Positions 1 through 13,110 of a stretch of 64,000 nt of DNA are shown in pieces; the stretch's first letter is position 1, and each line of letters starts with the position of its first letter. The stretch spans positions 28,975,631 through 29,039,630 of the forward strand of contig NC_068971.1 of assembly GCF_016808095.1 (NCBI RefSeq), given 5' to 3'. Source of the stretch: Vigna angularis (lineage: Eukaryota; Streptophyta; Magnoliopsida; Fabales; Fabaceae). A program made the translations under genes and the position numbers. The notes under the pieces were generated by a model. The model did no database searches. It saw only the letters and a program-made list of their open reading frames with translations, and was not told where the DNA came from.

Positions 1-757
1 AGCATTGGACCTTTTTTGTATAGGGGTGATGGTGTTTGCCTTGTCCTTGTGTGGCAGGAAACATGTTCCTTAGCCAGGATGACAAAATTACTCGAGCAGA
101 CATGTAGGGGAGGCTACAGGTTTGTGAGGTAGGGTACAAGAGTGCGACTGATTCATTTCACTATGGAGCTATGGTATTGTGGAAGCTCATGGTGTTATTC
201 GTGATGAATGATTCATGATGAGGTTAATTCTGATGGAGGTACATGTGTTGATGTTTATGGATAACGATGTGTTTGAAGACAATATTATACGGATAACCTT
301 GATGGTATAGTTATGGTATGAATGATGAGAATGTTGATGATGATCATGGTGTAGAAATGATTCTGTTAGTATGATAGCGCTGTAGATGATTGATTTGTTA
401 TTAAGTTGTGTTCGCTTCCTATGTACAAATTTTATTGTTATTGATTGTTCTATAGTAGCTTACCCATATTTGTTTGTGGTTGTGTATTGTAATGATCAAT
501 AACTTTTGGTTATACGGGAGCAAGGAATGTTGCAGATGCTCCAGATGCATGATAAAGATGCGAGAGTGGGAAAAAGACTTGGTTATTTAAAGTTTTTGTG
601 CTATAAACTTTAGAAACAATGTAATTGAGTTTACTTTATTTCGTTTTTATTTGATTATTTTCGGTATTATATAATTGGATTTCCACAATGGTGTTATGAT
701 TTTAAAATTTTTAAATTTCACTTGTGATCGGGACATCCTAAAAATCGGGATGTTACA
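1..757 (+). repeat. Ty3/gypsy-type LTR remnant, 3' part
   Basis: The block ends at 757 with CGGGATGTTACA, the kind of terminus seen in many plant gypsy LTRs (…CA end). Positions about 40-170 have a diverged, inverted counterpart at about 28140-28300: shared words include CCTTGTCCTTGTGTGGCA, ACATGTTCCTTAGC and GAGGTAGGGTACA. That recurrence shows the block is repetitive. No open reading frame of note lies in it. The 5' end is outside the window, so LTR length and internal domains are unknown. Confidence 0.45.
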
Positions 758-1323
758 CCTTTGAAGAAGATCCATGGTCACCGACCTTTGGTAAGGCCGG
801 CCATGATTCCTTTGGTGAAGATCCATGGTGTGGCCTAGTACCTGAGACCAGGGTAGGCCGAGCAGTTGAGGCCAAAGTAAGACGAACAATTAAGGTCGAA
901 CACTTTAGGCCAACTGTTTTATTTGCAAGGTCCTATCATCTCCACAATAGAAAAGAAGCAATTCAAATTTGAACGATCAGAAAGAGTGTAGTCAATCAGG
1001 CTAACACATTTACGAGGTTAAACAGTTAATATCAAGCTGACTTAGGCTATAAGGTTGGATGACCATGCAAGCAAGACCGTTTGGTCTTCGGTTGAACGTT
1101 TGAAGGCCAAAATAAAAAATCTATATTAGGATGTGTCACGATCGAGATATTAGTGTTTAATGCCTTGTGACCTGTATAAGAGATGAAGATGTTGACCGTG
1201 ACAATATGGATAGTCACCCCTCGTAATATGCTAAACAAGGGTTCATTCTCAACTTCGAAACCCAGCCGCGGTTCTAAACCTCTCAGATCTCTCTTCGTCC
1301 GCTGACACAACATCAAACTTAGC
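758..1323. other. Intergenic, repeat-like, no gene seen
   Basis: Moderately GC-rich sequence with repeated short words (GATCCATGGT twice, AGGCCGGCC, GAGGCC/AGGCCAA). It reads like transposon debris between the LTR end and the HSP70 pseudogene. I see no coding frame or RNA gene. Confidence 0.4.
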
Positions 1324-2345
1324 ATGGCCAACAAAGGTGAGGGTCCATCCATTGGAATTGATCTCAGAACCACGTACTCCTACAACAAGTGTTTAGTAGT
1401 ATGATCGCGTCGAGATCATTACCAATGACCGAGGTAGCAAAACGACGCCATCTTACATAGGGTTCACCGACACCGAGCGTCTCATCGGTGATGCTGCCAA
1501 GAACCAAGTAGCCATGAACCTTAATAACACCGTTTTTTATGCCAAGAGATTGATTGGTCGTAGGTTCATCGATGCCTCTATTCAGAGTGATATTAAATTG
1601 TGGCCTTTTAAGGTGCTTTCTGGACCTAGTGATAAGCCAATGATGGAGGTTAATTACAAGGGTGAAGATATGCAGTTTTCCGCCGAAGAAATCTCTTTTG
1701 TGGTACTTATGAAAATGCGTGAGATTGCTAAAGCTTATCTTGGAACTACAGTCAAGAATGTTGTTGTTATTATCCCTACTAACTTTAATGATTCCTAGCG
1801 TCAAGCTACCAAGAATGCTGATGTTATCGTTGGTCTTAATGTCATGCAAATTATCAATGAGCCTATTACTGCGACTATTGCTTATGGTCTTGACAAGAAG
1901 GCTACCAGCGTTAGTGAGAAGAATGTGTTGATTTTTTATCTAGGGGGTGGTACCTTTGATGTCTCTTTACTAACCATTGAAGAAGGTATCTTTGAGGTGA
2001 AAGGCACAACTATGGACACTCATCTCGGAGGTGAGGATTTTGATAACAGGATGGTGAATCATTTTTTTCAAGAGTTCAAGAGAAAGAACAAGAAGGATAT
2101 CAATGGCAACCCCAGAGCACTTAAGAGGTTGCTTGTGAGAGGGCAAAGAGAACTCTATCCTCCACTGCCCAAACCACCATTGAAATTGATTCTTTGTATT
2201 AAGGAATTGATTTCTGTTCCACCATTACCATTACCAGTTGAGAAGTGTTTAAGGGATGCTAAGATGGACAAGAGGACTGTCCATGATGTTGTTCTTATTG
2301 GTGGTTCTACTAGAATTCCCACCTGTGGAGGGCTCGATAAGAGTT
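1324..2345 (+). pseudogene. Cytosolic HSP70 processed pseudogene (5' half, ATPase domain)
   Basis: The ATG at 1324 opens with MANKGEGPSIGIDL, the N terminus of plant cytosolic HSP70/HSC70. Further family segments follow in order: [17 protein letters not shown] (about 1470-1520), [36 protein letters not shown], the phosphate-binding [20 protein letters not shown] (about 1942-2000), [15 protein letters not shown] and [12 protein letters not shown]…GGSTRIP (to about 2320). The frame is broken by a stop soon after codon 25, by frameshifts near 1400 and 1845, by a TAG at about 1796, and by deletions near 2130-2235. The substrate-binding domain is missing. The stretch around [14 protein letters not shown], where plant HSP70 genes commonly carry an intron, is continuous, which fits a retrocopy. 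No poly(A) tail or target duplication is obvious. It cannot make a working chaperone. Confidence 0.9.
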
Positions 2346-5300
2346 GAAAAACATTATCTGTCGGCCGGTTGCTCAAAGTTGGCCAAGGTTGAGCACATTA
2401 CACAGCGAGAAACCTGGGGATAGGCGACTAGGTGATTGTCTTCCATTGTACCGCTCATCTCGTTCCTTGTGGCTAGAGGGGATGCCGCTTGGTCCCATAG
2501 TGGGTGACAAAATGTTTTGATTTAGGGGTTGAGGTCATTCCAAGCTGTCCTGAAGACCAGATAGGCTCCCTAATGATCCTTCATCATCCAAGTTATGTTG
2601 TTCACCCTCTCTCCTTCTTGTCCGAACTGTGTGGGTGGATACCTATTAAAGACACTCCGATATTCAAGTCAGTGATTTTACTCAATAATTTTGTGATAAA
2701 AATGAGTTATCAGAATTAATTACCTGACCTCCATCTCTAACATATATTTATAAATCTTATAATGGACTTACAATTAGGTTTGATCCATTAATTACTAATA
2801 AATGACTTTCATTATTCATATTAATTGAAAATTAATGACTATTATTTTTATTAACTGTCAATTAATAGTTGTTATTGATCAGATTAATTATTAATTAATA
2901 ATTGTTTCGAACCGGTTGACCATTTCCTCGTTGAATGGTTGACCGTCTGTTCTTGTTTGACCGAGTGGTCATACAATAGAAAAATTAAAATAAAAAGTGA
3001 CATATTTATAAGAATTACAATAAAGAATTTGTTATTAGTATGAATTAAAATAAAACATGATATATTAGGACACAAATTAAAAAAGTTATTAGAACTAAAA
3101 GCAATAAAAATTGCAAATATTAAAAACTAAAAAACCGTATTTAAGAGTGAATGAAATAAAAGTGGATTTACAAAACATATTGCTACGGTATAATTGATTG
3201 ATCATAATTAAACCTCTATTTTAATTAATTTCAATAATTAATTTAAAAAATTATTAAATAAGAAATTTTGAATATTAATGTATAATAGATATAGAAAATA
3301 ACGAGTAGTGATGATTTTTATAAAAAAGAGTACATAATATTTTACATAATAAAAGGTTAAGATATATAAAGATATTTCTAAAAAGAGTGTATAACATTTT
3401 AATAATAAAATGTTCAGTTTTATAAAAATCACATTTTCATAAAAACATTCTTTTTAAGTTTTCTCCGCCTTCTCTCTTCTTTTTAACTCCAATTTTCATT
3501 TAATTCCAATTTTCATTTGATTGAATATTAGATACTATAAGATAGATCTTCTTGAGGAATTATACATGTTTAACTGATCAAAGAGTTGACCAGAGTAAGT
3601 TTTCATTTTCTCTTTTTTTTAGGTATTTTTTGATCTTGGATTGCATGTGGGGTTTAAAATTGTGCATGCGACTTAAGGTTACTCTTGATGAATCTTTATT
3701 ATTCTCTAATCACGAGGATATGTTTAAAACTCTAATCATGATTTTGATTGGTGGTTTAGGTGATCCCTTGCAATATAGAGGTCTAGGGAGAAATAAAGTA
3801 ATAAATGAGTTTTCCCTATCTCATGTGAGGGAAGTTAATTTTAGCTATTGCATTGTTTGATTTTGATTTGATCGATTGTTGTGTGTTAAATCTATAATGA
3901 TAAGAGAAATTTGTATGTTTGTTGGTGAAATGGGGCATAGAGGTTCAAACGCAGAATCATGTGTATGTGTGAGAAAATTGGAATTTTATGCATGTTTTCT
4001 TAGATATGGAATGAATAGTGAACTTGCGAATTACATAATTATTTGATGGAACGACTTGTCTCAATATGCTATTCTAAGTGTTTATGATTTGCGTAAAGCA
4101 TGGGATGCATTATTTGTATTAGTGGCATATGGAAATTGTAGGTTTTGTTATCTGTAGACCATTTTGGATCTGGTAATCGATTACAACCTATTGGTAATTG
4201 CTAGGAGCCACGAAAGAACCAAATATACCAACAAGTATAGTGGGTAGTTTGTAGTATAACAAGTGTCATATCCATAGAGATTTAGTAAAAAATACAATGT
4301 TCTAACTAGTTTCATTGTTGATAAAACAATGAATGGATTGTAAGTTGTTCAAAATAGAGTTTGTTCATGAAAACAGAGTAAAAAGCGTGATAAAACTATT
4401 TGGATTAAAACCAAGTGACTTTTAGATGATTAAAACATGTTGAAGTTTGATTCCACCACTTTCTCCCTCTTTTGTAATATTCTTATCGTTAAATATGATT
4501 TTGCAAGTAATCAAGTTATGGGAGTTCCTTTGAATGTAACTATAGGTCCATTCTTGACACCTAAAACCTAATATCACCAAACTTCATATGATTCCTTAGT
4601 GAATGCTTGAATGGATCACCTGCATTAAGATCAGAACTATATCCAATTGTAACCTTAGATCTATTTCCTAACATCTAAAAGCATATAGAAGAATTGATTA
4701 GACCACAACTTGAAACTAATTTCTACTCAATCCTAAGCCAGTGAAATAATACGAGTAATCAGTTCATCCAACAAGTATAAACCAATTCACAAACAGATTG
4801 ACTGAAAGCAAACATAAATATCCAAGAAGTACACAAGGAGTTAGAATTGATTACATCGCACCTCGACAAGAGAGAGTTCAACTACTCATAGAATATTACA
4901 ATACAATCCCTACAACATCTAAACATAAAATTTACAATGAAATAATGTCTCTTGAGCCTTAAAAAACCCATTCATACTCTATTACTACATATTTGGTCCT
5001 CCTCTCAATGCCTAAAAAATGAAGACATGAAGTTTATATTTATAACTTTCCATGGCATGTCTTGAGCCCCAACTTTTGGTGTTTTAGCCGTAGATGATTT
5101 ATTATAGATCTTTCAAAATTGCCCTTTTGTAGCTTCAATTGCACATTTTTGGGCTCAAACCATAAAATTTATATTCCAGATCCTTCCAAAGGTTGTTTGT
5201 TGAGGTTTTCCTCCAAGGTGGATTTCCTTTATGGCTTAGGCCTTGTGTTCTATGCTGGAGCCTCCTGAGACTATGTCTAGGTGAAGGATTCTTCATGCCT

Positions 5301-5913
5301 TAAGCCTCAAGTCAGGGCTTAAGGTTTTCTTCCAAGGTGAGTTTTCTTCATTTGACTCAAGACCCATATTTCACGCTACAATCCTACTAAACTCAGTTTG
5401 TTGTATTTTTCTTAAAATTCTTCTATTTTTTTCATTTTCCCACTTTGACTCTCTATTTGATATAAAGAACTACAAAACAAACTAAACAGGGGTAAATTAA
5501 GTATATAATCTAAACAAAATCAAAACAAGATAAATGTCAAATTTATTTTAAAACTCACTTAAATTGGACATTTATCAAACTTCGAGAGTCTGAGTCAATG
5601 CATAAGTCTAGTATTATATTTTTACTTAAGTATATGTGAATAGTATGATGCCTGGATCATTAAATGTTATGTTTGGTTGGTTGAGATATGAAGTTATGTA
5701 TTATTTATGTATGTTCATGTTAGCATTACCTTACCCTTTTTTGTGTGTGGTTATATGTTTTCTCTTCCTTTGTGATGATTGTAATTTTGGCATGAGTAGA
5801 GGATGTTTCAGGAGCTAGTGGTGATAGTTAGTAGGAGTGAATGCTCTTTAGGGTAGTGTTTGTTTCTTGGTTTGATGGATGTACATAATATATAATACTT
5901 AGTATAACTTATA
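2346..5913. other. Long AT-rich intergenic stretch, no gene supported
   Basis: No reading frame here has recognisable protein similarity. The 102-codon frame at 3552-3860 has no domain, and its codon use looks like translated non-coding DNA. A TAATCGATTA palindrome sits at 4174-4183, a motif that recurs in the Mutator-like element at 29-35 kb. 2700-3500 is very AT-rich. Confidence 0.5.
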
Positions 5914-6170
5914 CACTAGAAGAAATAATTCATTACCTACTGCAAAAGTTCTTAGATAGATAAAATAATCATAGGTAATGTTACCTATGAATTTTTTTTG
6001 TAAGTAATACCTACAAAAAAGTCTATAAGTACCTACAAAATTTTTTGTAAGTAGTTACAGATGGATAAATCCATAGATAATACATACAAATAAATCCTTA
6101 TGTAATTATCTATGAATAAATCTATTTGTAATTATTTATGGATAAATTCATATGTAATGTATTTGTTAAC
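5914..6170 (+). mobile_element. CACTA-type transposon terminus (left-facing end)
   Basis: CACTAGAAGAAATAATTC at 5914 has the CACTA start typical of En/Spm-superfamily terminal inverted repeats. It is followed by about 200 bp rich in the inverted words GGTAA…TTACC and in repeats of TACCTACAAAA and ATGGATAAAT. Such subterminal arrays are where TNPA-type proteins bind. The flanking triplet is ATA. I could not pair this end with a matching right end: the ends at 9950 and 11998 have different subterminal repeats and different flanking triplets. Confidence 0.45.
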
Positions 6171-8980
6171 TTGATGAACCTATTTTTTAGAACAATTATG
6201 AATTCTTGAACACTAATTAAAGTATAGATATAGAGAATTTATATATGATATTTAAGAAATAATCATTAAGCATAAAATATCAACATACAACATTATTCAT
6301 ACATAAAAGATTTAGTATCCAAACATTATAAAATACAAATCTCTAGTTATGTTGAATAAGTCAAAGATTTTCAAACATATTAACAAATAAAGCCTAGAAT
6401 TAATAAATAAAGCCTAGAGTTCCCTAATATTAATGATTGCTCCAATGTGTCAGCTCTTTTAACAAGTTAGTGTCAATTAACCTTCAACTGATTTTTCCTT
6501 TCTAGCACTGGCATCTACAGATTACAAGACTGGTAACAAGTTTCCAAATGTGTTCTCCAATCATTACTTAAAATTGCATTGCTTTAACTCTGCACCAAAA
6601 TTTCCAACCTTAACCATGTTCACTTTTAATTCCAATTTCCTTGAAGGTAAAAGTCGACAAGAATTGCGCAATCTGCTTGTTTCAACTCTGCACCAAAATT
6701 GCCAACCTCAACCATATTCACTTTTAATTCCAAAAACTCAACTTTATTTTCTTTAAAAGGTAAACGTCAACAAGAATTGCACAATCTGCTAGCTTTATTC
6801 TGGCACGTACTTTTTCAACTCAGCCTTGTCCATTGGATTTTTGGTACGTAGTTCTTCTTAGCATCTTCCCTGAGGTTACACAATGACATAAAAAATAAAT
6901 GCATTAACACCAATGGAGAAACTATAAGTCTCACAAATTATGAACAAACTGATCAAGTGCAAGTAAAGATATTTTTGGATGAACTTTTAGAAGAAAAAAA
7001 AAATGAAATTGATTTTTTAGTAAACTAAATTTAAAGAAGTTACATACAATAACATTTTCAAATTATATATAAACTAAGTTTAACTTATAGTGAAATTAAT
7101 TTAAAACCATTTTCCTATTTTTCTATTCAATGAGTGTTTATGAAGAGACACAACCGCACGTAGCCTAAATCCAAAATTAGATGTCAGCAACTAAGAATGG
7201 ACCTGACTCCGAATGATTCAAATATTAATGCGATTAGGTATACTATGTTACTTTGGAAATCACTAGGAATTTCTTTTCTTAAAGTTGGTCCCATGTAGGT
7301 CATATCAAGAAGCATAAAAAGAAAGAGAACCTCTTAACCCTTCTCCCTCCAAAAAGGTTAGAATTGAAAAACGCCTCTTGTGAAGTAAAGAATGAGTTTC
7401 TGCAAACATTATGGCACTATAAAAACTAAAATCATTGTCTTCATAGTTCAACTTACCTTGGTATGTTGTTGCCTTGTAACATATCAGCTCGAAGAAAGGT
7501 AGCAACAATGAAGCAAAAAAAGAACGTGTCAAATTACCAGTCCAAATCTTTCTCTTTACCTTTCCTCTTGCAAGCCTTGTTAAAAAACCTCGTTAGAGAA
7601 AAAAAAAAACAACGAAATTCATTATTAAACACACGATGCAAAGAAAGAAACAAGATTGTCACTATAGAAAAATGACTTTGACGTATGTTATTTTCAACCT
7701 TTAACGTTTGCAAAAATACCAACGTCATTGTGAGACACGTTGATTAATGTTGGAAATGACCATTTTTGATATTAAATGAGTCAAATGACGTCCAAAAATA
7801 CACTTCCAAACATCTCTGCTTTGTTTCTTTTTTTAATAAATGAATCTTTTTTAGAGTTTTACTAAACCTAAAAAGTAGAAAACCAACAAATGTAGTCCAA
7901 TTTTGGCATTTCATATATCCAAAACTCATTTTCAAATTTTTATGAACTAATATAAACTAAAGCTATCACAAATAAAAACTCGAAAAACTATGAGAATCCT
8001 TACTATGTATGTTAATAGTAGTGTAGTAGTAGAAGTGGTGAATGGTGTATAGTGACTATTTACTTGTAGTCTGACTATTTACTTGTGATTTTTGGTTTTG
8101 ATAGCTATGGTTATTAGTTTTGGTTGAAATATTTTTTTACCACTCCTTGGAACCCTTATTTAAGGTAAAAACCACCAAAAGTCCTTATTTTGGGTTCGTC
8201 TGAAACTTAAAAATTATTTGAAAAGTTAGTTAGTTGTTGAAAATCTCTGATTGGCACATTTTGCATTATTTTATAATGATTTGGGGTAGAAAAAAAATTC
8301 TCAATGCCGTGGTAGCCTACATAGCCGACTGTTCCTTCTACATTAGAAAAAGGTCATTTTCTATTTTTCGTCAATTTATTTTATTTTTTTCAAACGTTGC
8401 AAAATTATTTCACATACTTAGACTTTGAATTTTGATCTCAAATTTTTTGTGGGGTCTTCTCATGATTGTTTGATGCTTTGAACAAATTTTTAGGTCATTT
8501 GAAGTTCTTTTGCATATACTATTAGTTTTACCCTAAGTTTTGATGTATACGATGTATGAACAACAAACAAGTTTAACAATAACAACAAGTTCAAACAATT
8601 TATAACCTATAAAAAATGAAAACGAAAATGAAAGTTCATCAAAAACCCAAAATGAAACTAAGCTGTTTGAAGGTGGGTTCGTCGTCGGAATAAAGTATTG
8701 TCGTTAGTGATGGAGAAAGGAGAACGCGTTTATGCTCTAAAGGGTACTTGTGCACGAAACCAAGAAGTCAAAACGAAAAAAAAATCATACCTAAAGTAGT
8801 TAATTAAAGTGTATTTATGTTAAGTGAAAAAAAAGATTACATGTGTTGGTCGTCGAAAACTTCGTCCGATAAGGGTTTGAACAAAGAAGAAAGTTTCACG
8901 TAAGATAAAGTGAATAAATTTTCACCCTCCCGCCCAAACTTTTAATGAATTCATTAACATATAATGTCTAAAAAGTGATA
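6171..8980. other. AT-rich sequence, possibly CACTA interior, no gene supported
   Basis: Two similar segments (about 6578-6645 and 6685-6750), each containing TCTGCACCAAAAT and CACTTTTAATTCCAA, form a short direct duplication. Small frames at 7300-7940 and 8234-8428 have no recognisable domain. This stretch may belong to the CACTA element(s) whose ends lie at 5914, 9950 or 11998. Confidence 0.35.
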
Positions 8981-9950
8981 TTCTAATGTCTTATAGCTCC
9001 TTGGCGCGACAACAATGTCGAACGATTGTTGGGGGCAATGGTCGCGGGTAGGTAGCGACTAAGGACGCACGCCGGTTGGGGGCAATGGTCTCGCGACGGC
9101 GACAATGACGGAAGAGGAGAGGCACGACAAAGGCCGTGGGATAAAAGTGGCAGAGGAAATGGCGAAAGCAGTTGGCGGTGGAGACAACATGGAGAGGACG
9201 AGATGACGACAGTAAACGACAGTCATCGGCGATGGAAGCAAAAGAGAAAGAGTGGCGAGGGAAGCAAATGAGAAGGGTTCATTCGCGGGGAAGAAGATGA
9301 ATAGGGAAAGAGTGCTTTTGTTTCGGGATTTCTTAAATTTAAACAGGCTATTGCCTCGGTTCTCCATTTAACCGAGACAATAACAACCTTACTACCTCGA
9401 TCATAAGTGCAACCAATGTTGTAGAGCCTACGACAAAACGTGTTGAAGAAGGGGTTGTCAGTGCATAGAACCTTCCAAATACCTTTTGTCAAACTCTACT
9501 GCCTCGGTTGGTTAGAGAACCGAGGCAATAACCCTATATAAGAAAGGTTGTCAGGTCAAAAGTGCTTTCTCAGAAGCGTAGCAGGGTTTTCTGCCTCGGT
9601 TAGTCAGAGAACCGAGGAAATAACCCTATTTCAAAAAGTCTAATAGGTGAAAAGTCCTCTTTGCAGGTGGGTAGCAGGGTTTTCTGCCTCGGTTGTTCAC
9701 AGAATCGAGGCAGTATCCCCATTTCAAAAAGTTTGGCAGGTGAAAAGTCCTCTCTACAGGTGGGTAGCAATGTTTTCTGCCTCGGTTGTTCACAAAACCG
9801 AGACAGTATCCCCATATAGGCATCGGTTCCTGGACAATTGAGGCATAAATTTTCGCTAAAACTACGAAAATGCCATCGCACTTTTATACGCTTCTGTTTC
9901 TGTAAAACTGAGGTGTATATAGCGCGTCAAAAATCTTTTTTTTACTAGTG
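8981..9950 (-). mobile_element. CACTA-type transposon terminus with GCCTCGGTT subterminal repeats
   Basis: Reading the minus strand from 9950 gives CACTAGTAAAAAAAAG, a CACTA-type terminal inverted repeat. Inward lie repeated inverted pairs of TGCCTCGGTT and AACCGAGGCA (near 9352, 9499, 9590, 9683 and 9778). The last copies form direct repeats of about 93 bp that also share AGGTGAAAAGTCCTCT and GGTGGGTAGCA. This is the standard En/Spm subterminal layout. GC-rich DNA at 8990-9300 may be the element's promoter or 5' untranslated region. The small frames at 9600-9880 are translations of the repeats, not genes. The partner end is not recognised in the window. Confidence 0.6.
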
Positions 9951-11390
9951 CTATATGAAGTAATTTAAGAAGTTGTAAAGAAATTAGAGCTTGTACCAAT
10001 CTTAATGAATTGAAAATTAAATGCATAAATAGGCAGAAACCGTTTAAAGTGATGCTTTGAGAACTTGAAAAAATTCTTAACACCAACACCATGCTTCAAG
10101 GTCAAAGGGATCCCCACCTTCTATTTTGAGGTAGGGAATGAGTCTAGATGCATTTAATTGATGTAGGAAAATAATTTAGATTAAGGTTCTACTAAGGAGT
10201 AGAGTCTGATTGAGAGAAGAACGAGACAAACCACAAATGGTTGGGTTCTTCTTATTCAAGAAATAAGGAAGAAATAAAGATTCTTGATAATTTTATGTTT
10301 TATATTTAAGGGCCAGTGAGTTAAAGAACACTTTTGATGGATAACTAGGTTGTATTTTTTACAAAACTTTCTAGACTTTTGGCTCACATAAGTTCTCTCA
10401 AACTTACACATAGATACTAACTCCTCTCAGTTTCCTTTATTCAATAATAGAAATCCTAGTGTTACCTTTCACCACCTTCAATTCTTTAACCCCTAACTCG
10501 AAAAGAATAATTTATTAATTAACTTGCTCATGTTAAGTTATTGTACATGTCGTGTAACCATCAACAGGTTTCAATATTCATAGTATGCCTTAAACTTTGT
10601 CTCTTAAGATAAGTTGTTTGACATTATAAAATATTAGGCAACATGACATTTTTAAATTGTTTTAATTTAGGGTTTGCAACTTACTAAATTGTCATTTATG
10701 TTTATGCAGAAGGCAAGTCTATTGGATGTCAAAATAGAGATTACAAATAGTGATGGAAGATGCAATTGATGATTGGCTCGTGAGACAGATGCATTGGCTC
10801 TGAACTAATGTACAAGGCTTTTTCTATTTTCTAATAAAACAAATTTAGAGATATTGGTCTATCACCTATTTATCTGGAATTTTTATTTGAGTTTTGTTCA
10901 GTATCATGGGTTACAAGAGAAGGAGACCCCAACATCAGCCTGCCAAATATGAAAATGATACAAGCATAAGAGTAAATTGATTAAAATTAGTTAAATTTCC
11001 TTCTTTTATTTGTACCTAAGGGAAATGGTAAGGCTAAACTTTCAACATTATTCTTCAGTTTGGAAGTTCTTCATAGGAATTAAAATTAAGGTGTACTATT
11101 ATCTTTATAAGCTAACACAACAAACAAAATTTAAGAGAAGCTAATATAGTCATGTCTTGCAACTTCGAAATAAAATTATCCCACTGTAGGCATAGGGAGA
11201 AGGACCAATAAATTATGCTAAACATACAACACTTCAGGTGTACATGTAGTTAATAAATACCTAAAGACAGACAATAATTCTTCCAGTAGAAATCTATAAA
11301 CAAATATGGAGGAGTTAGCTGTGAACCCTTTTTAGGAAGTAAAGATCTCCATATAAATGTGACTTTTATAAAATTGAAATGTATAATAAT
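9951..11390. other. AT-rich sequence, no gene supported
   Basis: No convincing coding frame. It may be interior DNA of the CACTA element ending at 11998. Nothing resembling a TNPD or TNPA protein was found. Confidence 0.35.
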
Positions 11391-11998
11391 GTGAGCTTAA
11401 ATGCATTGGAAAAACCTTAAATTAGGACAATGCCCATTTGTGAAGTGGCAGAACAAGACACTTACCAATTCTGTGAGGAATCCTCTACGAATGGTTTTGT
11501 CTTTGCGTGTGACGGAAGGAGATGGATGCTCTGCTAATAGCCTTAACCAAATCTTGAAACAAGAACCCTGTGTGTTCCTCTGTTCGAATGAGGTCACGAT
11601 GGTTAGCCTCTATAACGACAGAATGAAGTGTCAGCAATGAAGGGTCTGCGAATGCCTGCGTGAATGACGAAGAGGGCATTCGTGAATGAAAGCTACTATT
11701 CTATGGTTTGAAGCAACCAATTCGATGGAATGCAAATGTGAAAGTTGGGGGAAGGTTCTGGCTCGAAGAATGAAAGTAGGGGGAGGGAATTCCAAGTTTT
11801 GGGCTTTGCTGATTGAGCAACTCACCGACGACTATATATCCGCCAATAAGTAAATTCACCATGCCATTACCGACGAATTTATTCGTCGATAAAGACAATA
11901 GTAGTACCCGTCGGAAATTCCATCAATAAATTCATTTTACCAATGACCTAATGTCCGTGGGTAATATTCTGTTGGTAATTTATCCTTTTCCTGTAGTG
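11391..11998 (-). mobile_element. CACTA-type transposon terminus (right end) with CGACGAAT subterminal repeats
   Basis: The minus strand from 11998 reads CACTACAGGAAAAGG, a classic CACTA terminal inverted repeat. Inside it (about 11825-11985) are inverted words of the ACCGACGAATTTATTCGTCG type and related TTCCGACGG and GTCGGTAA forms. The following triplet is TTA. Interior sequence from about 11400 is more GC-balanced and carries overlapping short frames on both strands with no recognised domain. The left partner is uncertain: 5914 is possible, but its flanking triplet differs (ATA). Confidence 0.55.
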
Positions 11999-12037
11999 TT
12001 AAAGATTTATGAAAAAGGTGTCAATGAAGAAACATAC

Positions 12038-12203
12038 CTATGATGAAGAAGTCAACAGTTCTCCAATACTCATTTATGTCAAATGATGCCTCGACAATTC
12101 TGGTCATAGTTTTGGTATCAAGACTGCAATCATTCTTTTTTGTTGGTCCCCGTACTTTATGAAAATAATGTAAAAGATCCTCTCCAACATCATGTTCCAC
12201 AAC
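12038..12203 (-). other. Unassigned exon-like open segment
   Basis: On the minus strand an open frame of about 55 codons runs from about 12203 to 12038. It contains HDVGEDLLHYFHKVRGPTKK and then IVEASFDINEYWRTVDFF, and ends at a consensus donor (…ATAG/GTATG at 12037). Residue composition looks protein-like rather than random, but I do not recognise the family. It lies just outside the CACTA end at 11998. It could be a broken exon of a host gene or of another element. Confidence 0.25.
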
Positions 12204-12779
12204 ATAATTTTAACATGCATTATGATGAAAATGAGTTGTAGTTTTCTTATCAACCATCATTCTAGCATTTCTTATGAGTCAAAACTTTCCAGCATGTGTC
12301 ACAACTTTTTAAGACATATTATAATAATTCATACGAATCACATTGTGAGAAACTATCTCAAACATATTTTGTATAGTCATCTTAACTACTACAACAATTT
12401 TCTAAGCCATATTATAATCACTTTTTGAACCATAATGTAAGAAACCAATACCTTATTATGGGTCACATAATGAGTAGTTTTCACAAATTTTGGACTAGTA
12501 ATTTCAACCACAAGTTCAAAACATTTCTAAAACATCTTTATAGGAATTGATGAAAAAGTTTCAATAACAATTTAAAGCATACATTCAAGATTTGAAAAAG
12601 AAAATGAATCAATTACATACTATATTGGATGACATGAAACAATTTTCATAGTTTAATGAGCCACAACAACAAGCTGATTTTGTCCATTCTTTATTATGTA
12701 CAACATGTGATTGAAGAAGATGAGGAGAAAAAAATGAAAACAAGATAGATTTGGATTTTTATTTATCTCACTTTTCTAG

Positions 12780-13100
12780 AAAGTTTTAATGCATGTAGTT
12801 GTCATAATGGTTTATGCTCTATATGTGTTGAAATTAACTTTACAATACATATTAATGTGTAATGCAAATTCTAGAAGAATATAGAAAATCCTAAGGTAGA
12901 AGTACTAAAATGTAATAAAACTTCTAGAATATTGTAGAAAAACCTAAGATAGGAAGAAAAAAATCAAGAACATTCTACATGGGTAAAATTCTAGGACATT
13001 CCACATAAGTTGTGGATAACATGTTCTAGAATAATCTACGGGCCTATAAATACCCATGTACTCTATCGTTTGACGCAAGACAAGGCAACGTCTACTAGAA
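12780..13100 (+). repeat. Possible LTR fragment with TATA box
   Basis: The block carries repeated TTCTAGAA/ACATTCTA-type words and a TATA-like CCTATAAATACCC at about 13042-13054. It lies directly upstream of gypsy integrase debris. That pattern fits the U3/R part of an LTR, but no LTR boundaries or second copy were found. Confidence 0.3.
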
Positions 13101-13110
13101 ACCAATTGAT

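Noticed and set aside
3552..3860. 102-codon open frame on the + strand
   Set aside because: No domain, no splice context and a composition like translated AT-rich intergenic DNA.
9600..9881. 93-codon minus-strand frame with repeated FCEQPRQKTLLPTC units
   Set aside because: Translation of the GCCTCGGTT subterminal repeats of a CACTA end, not a gene.
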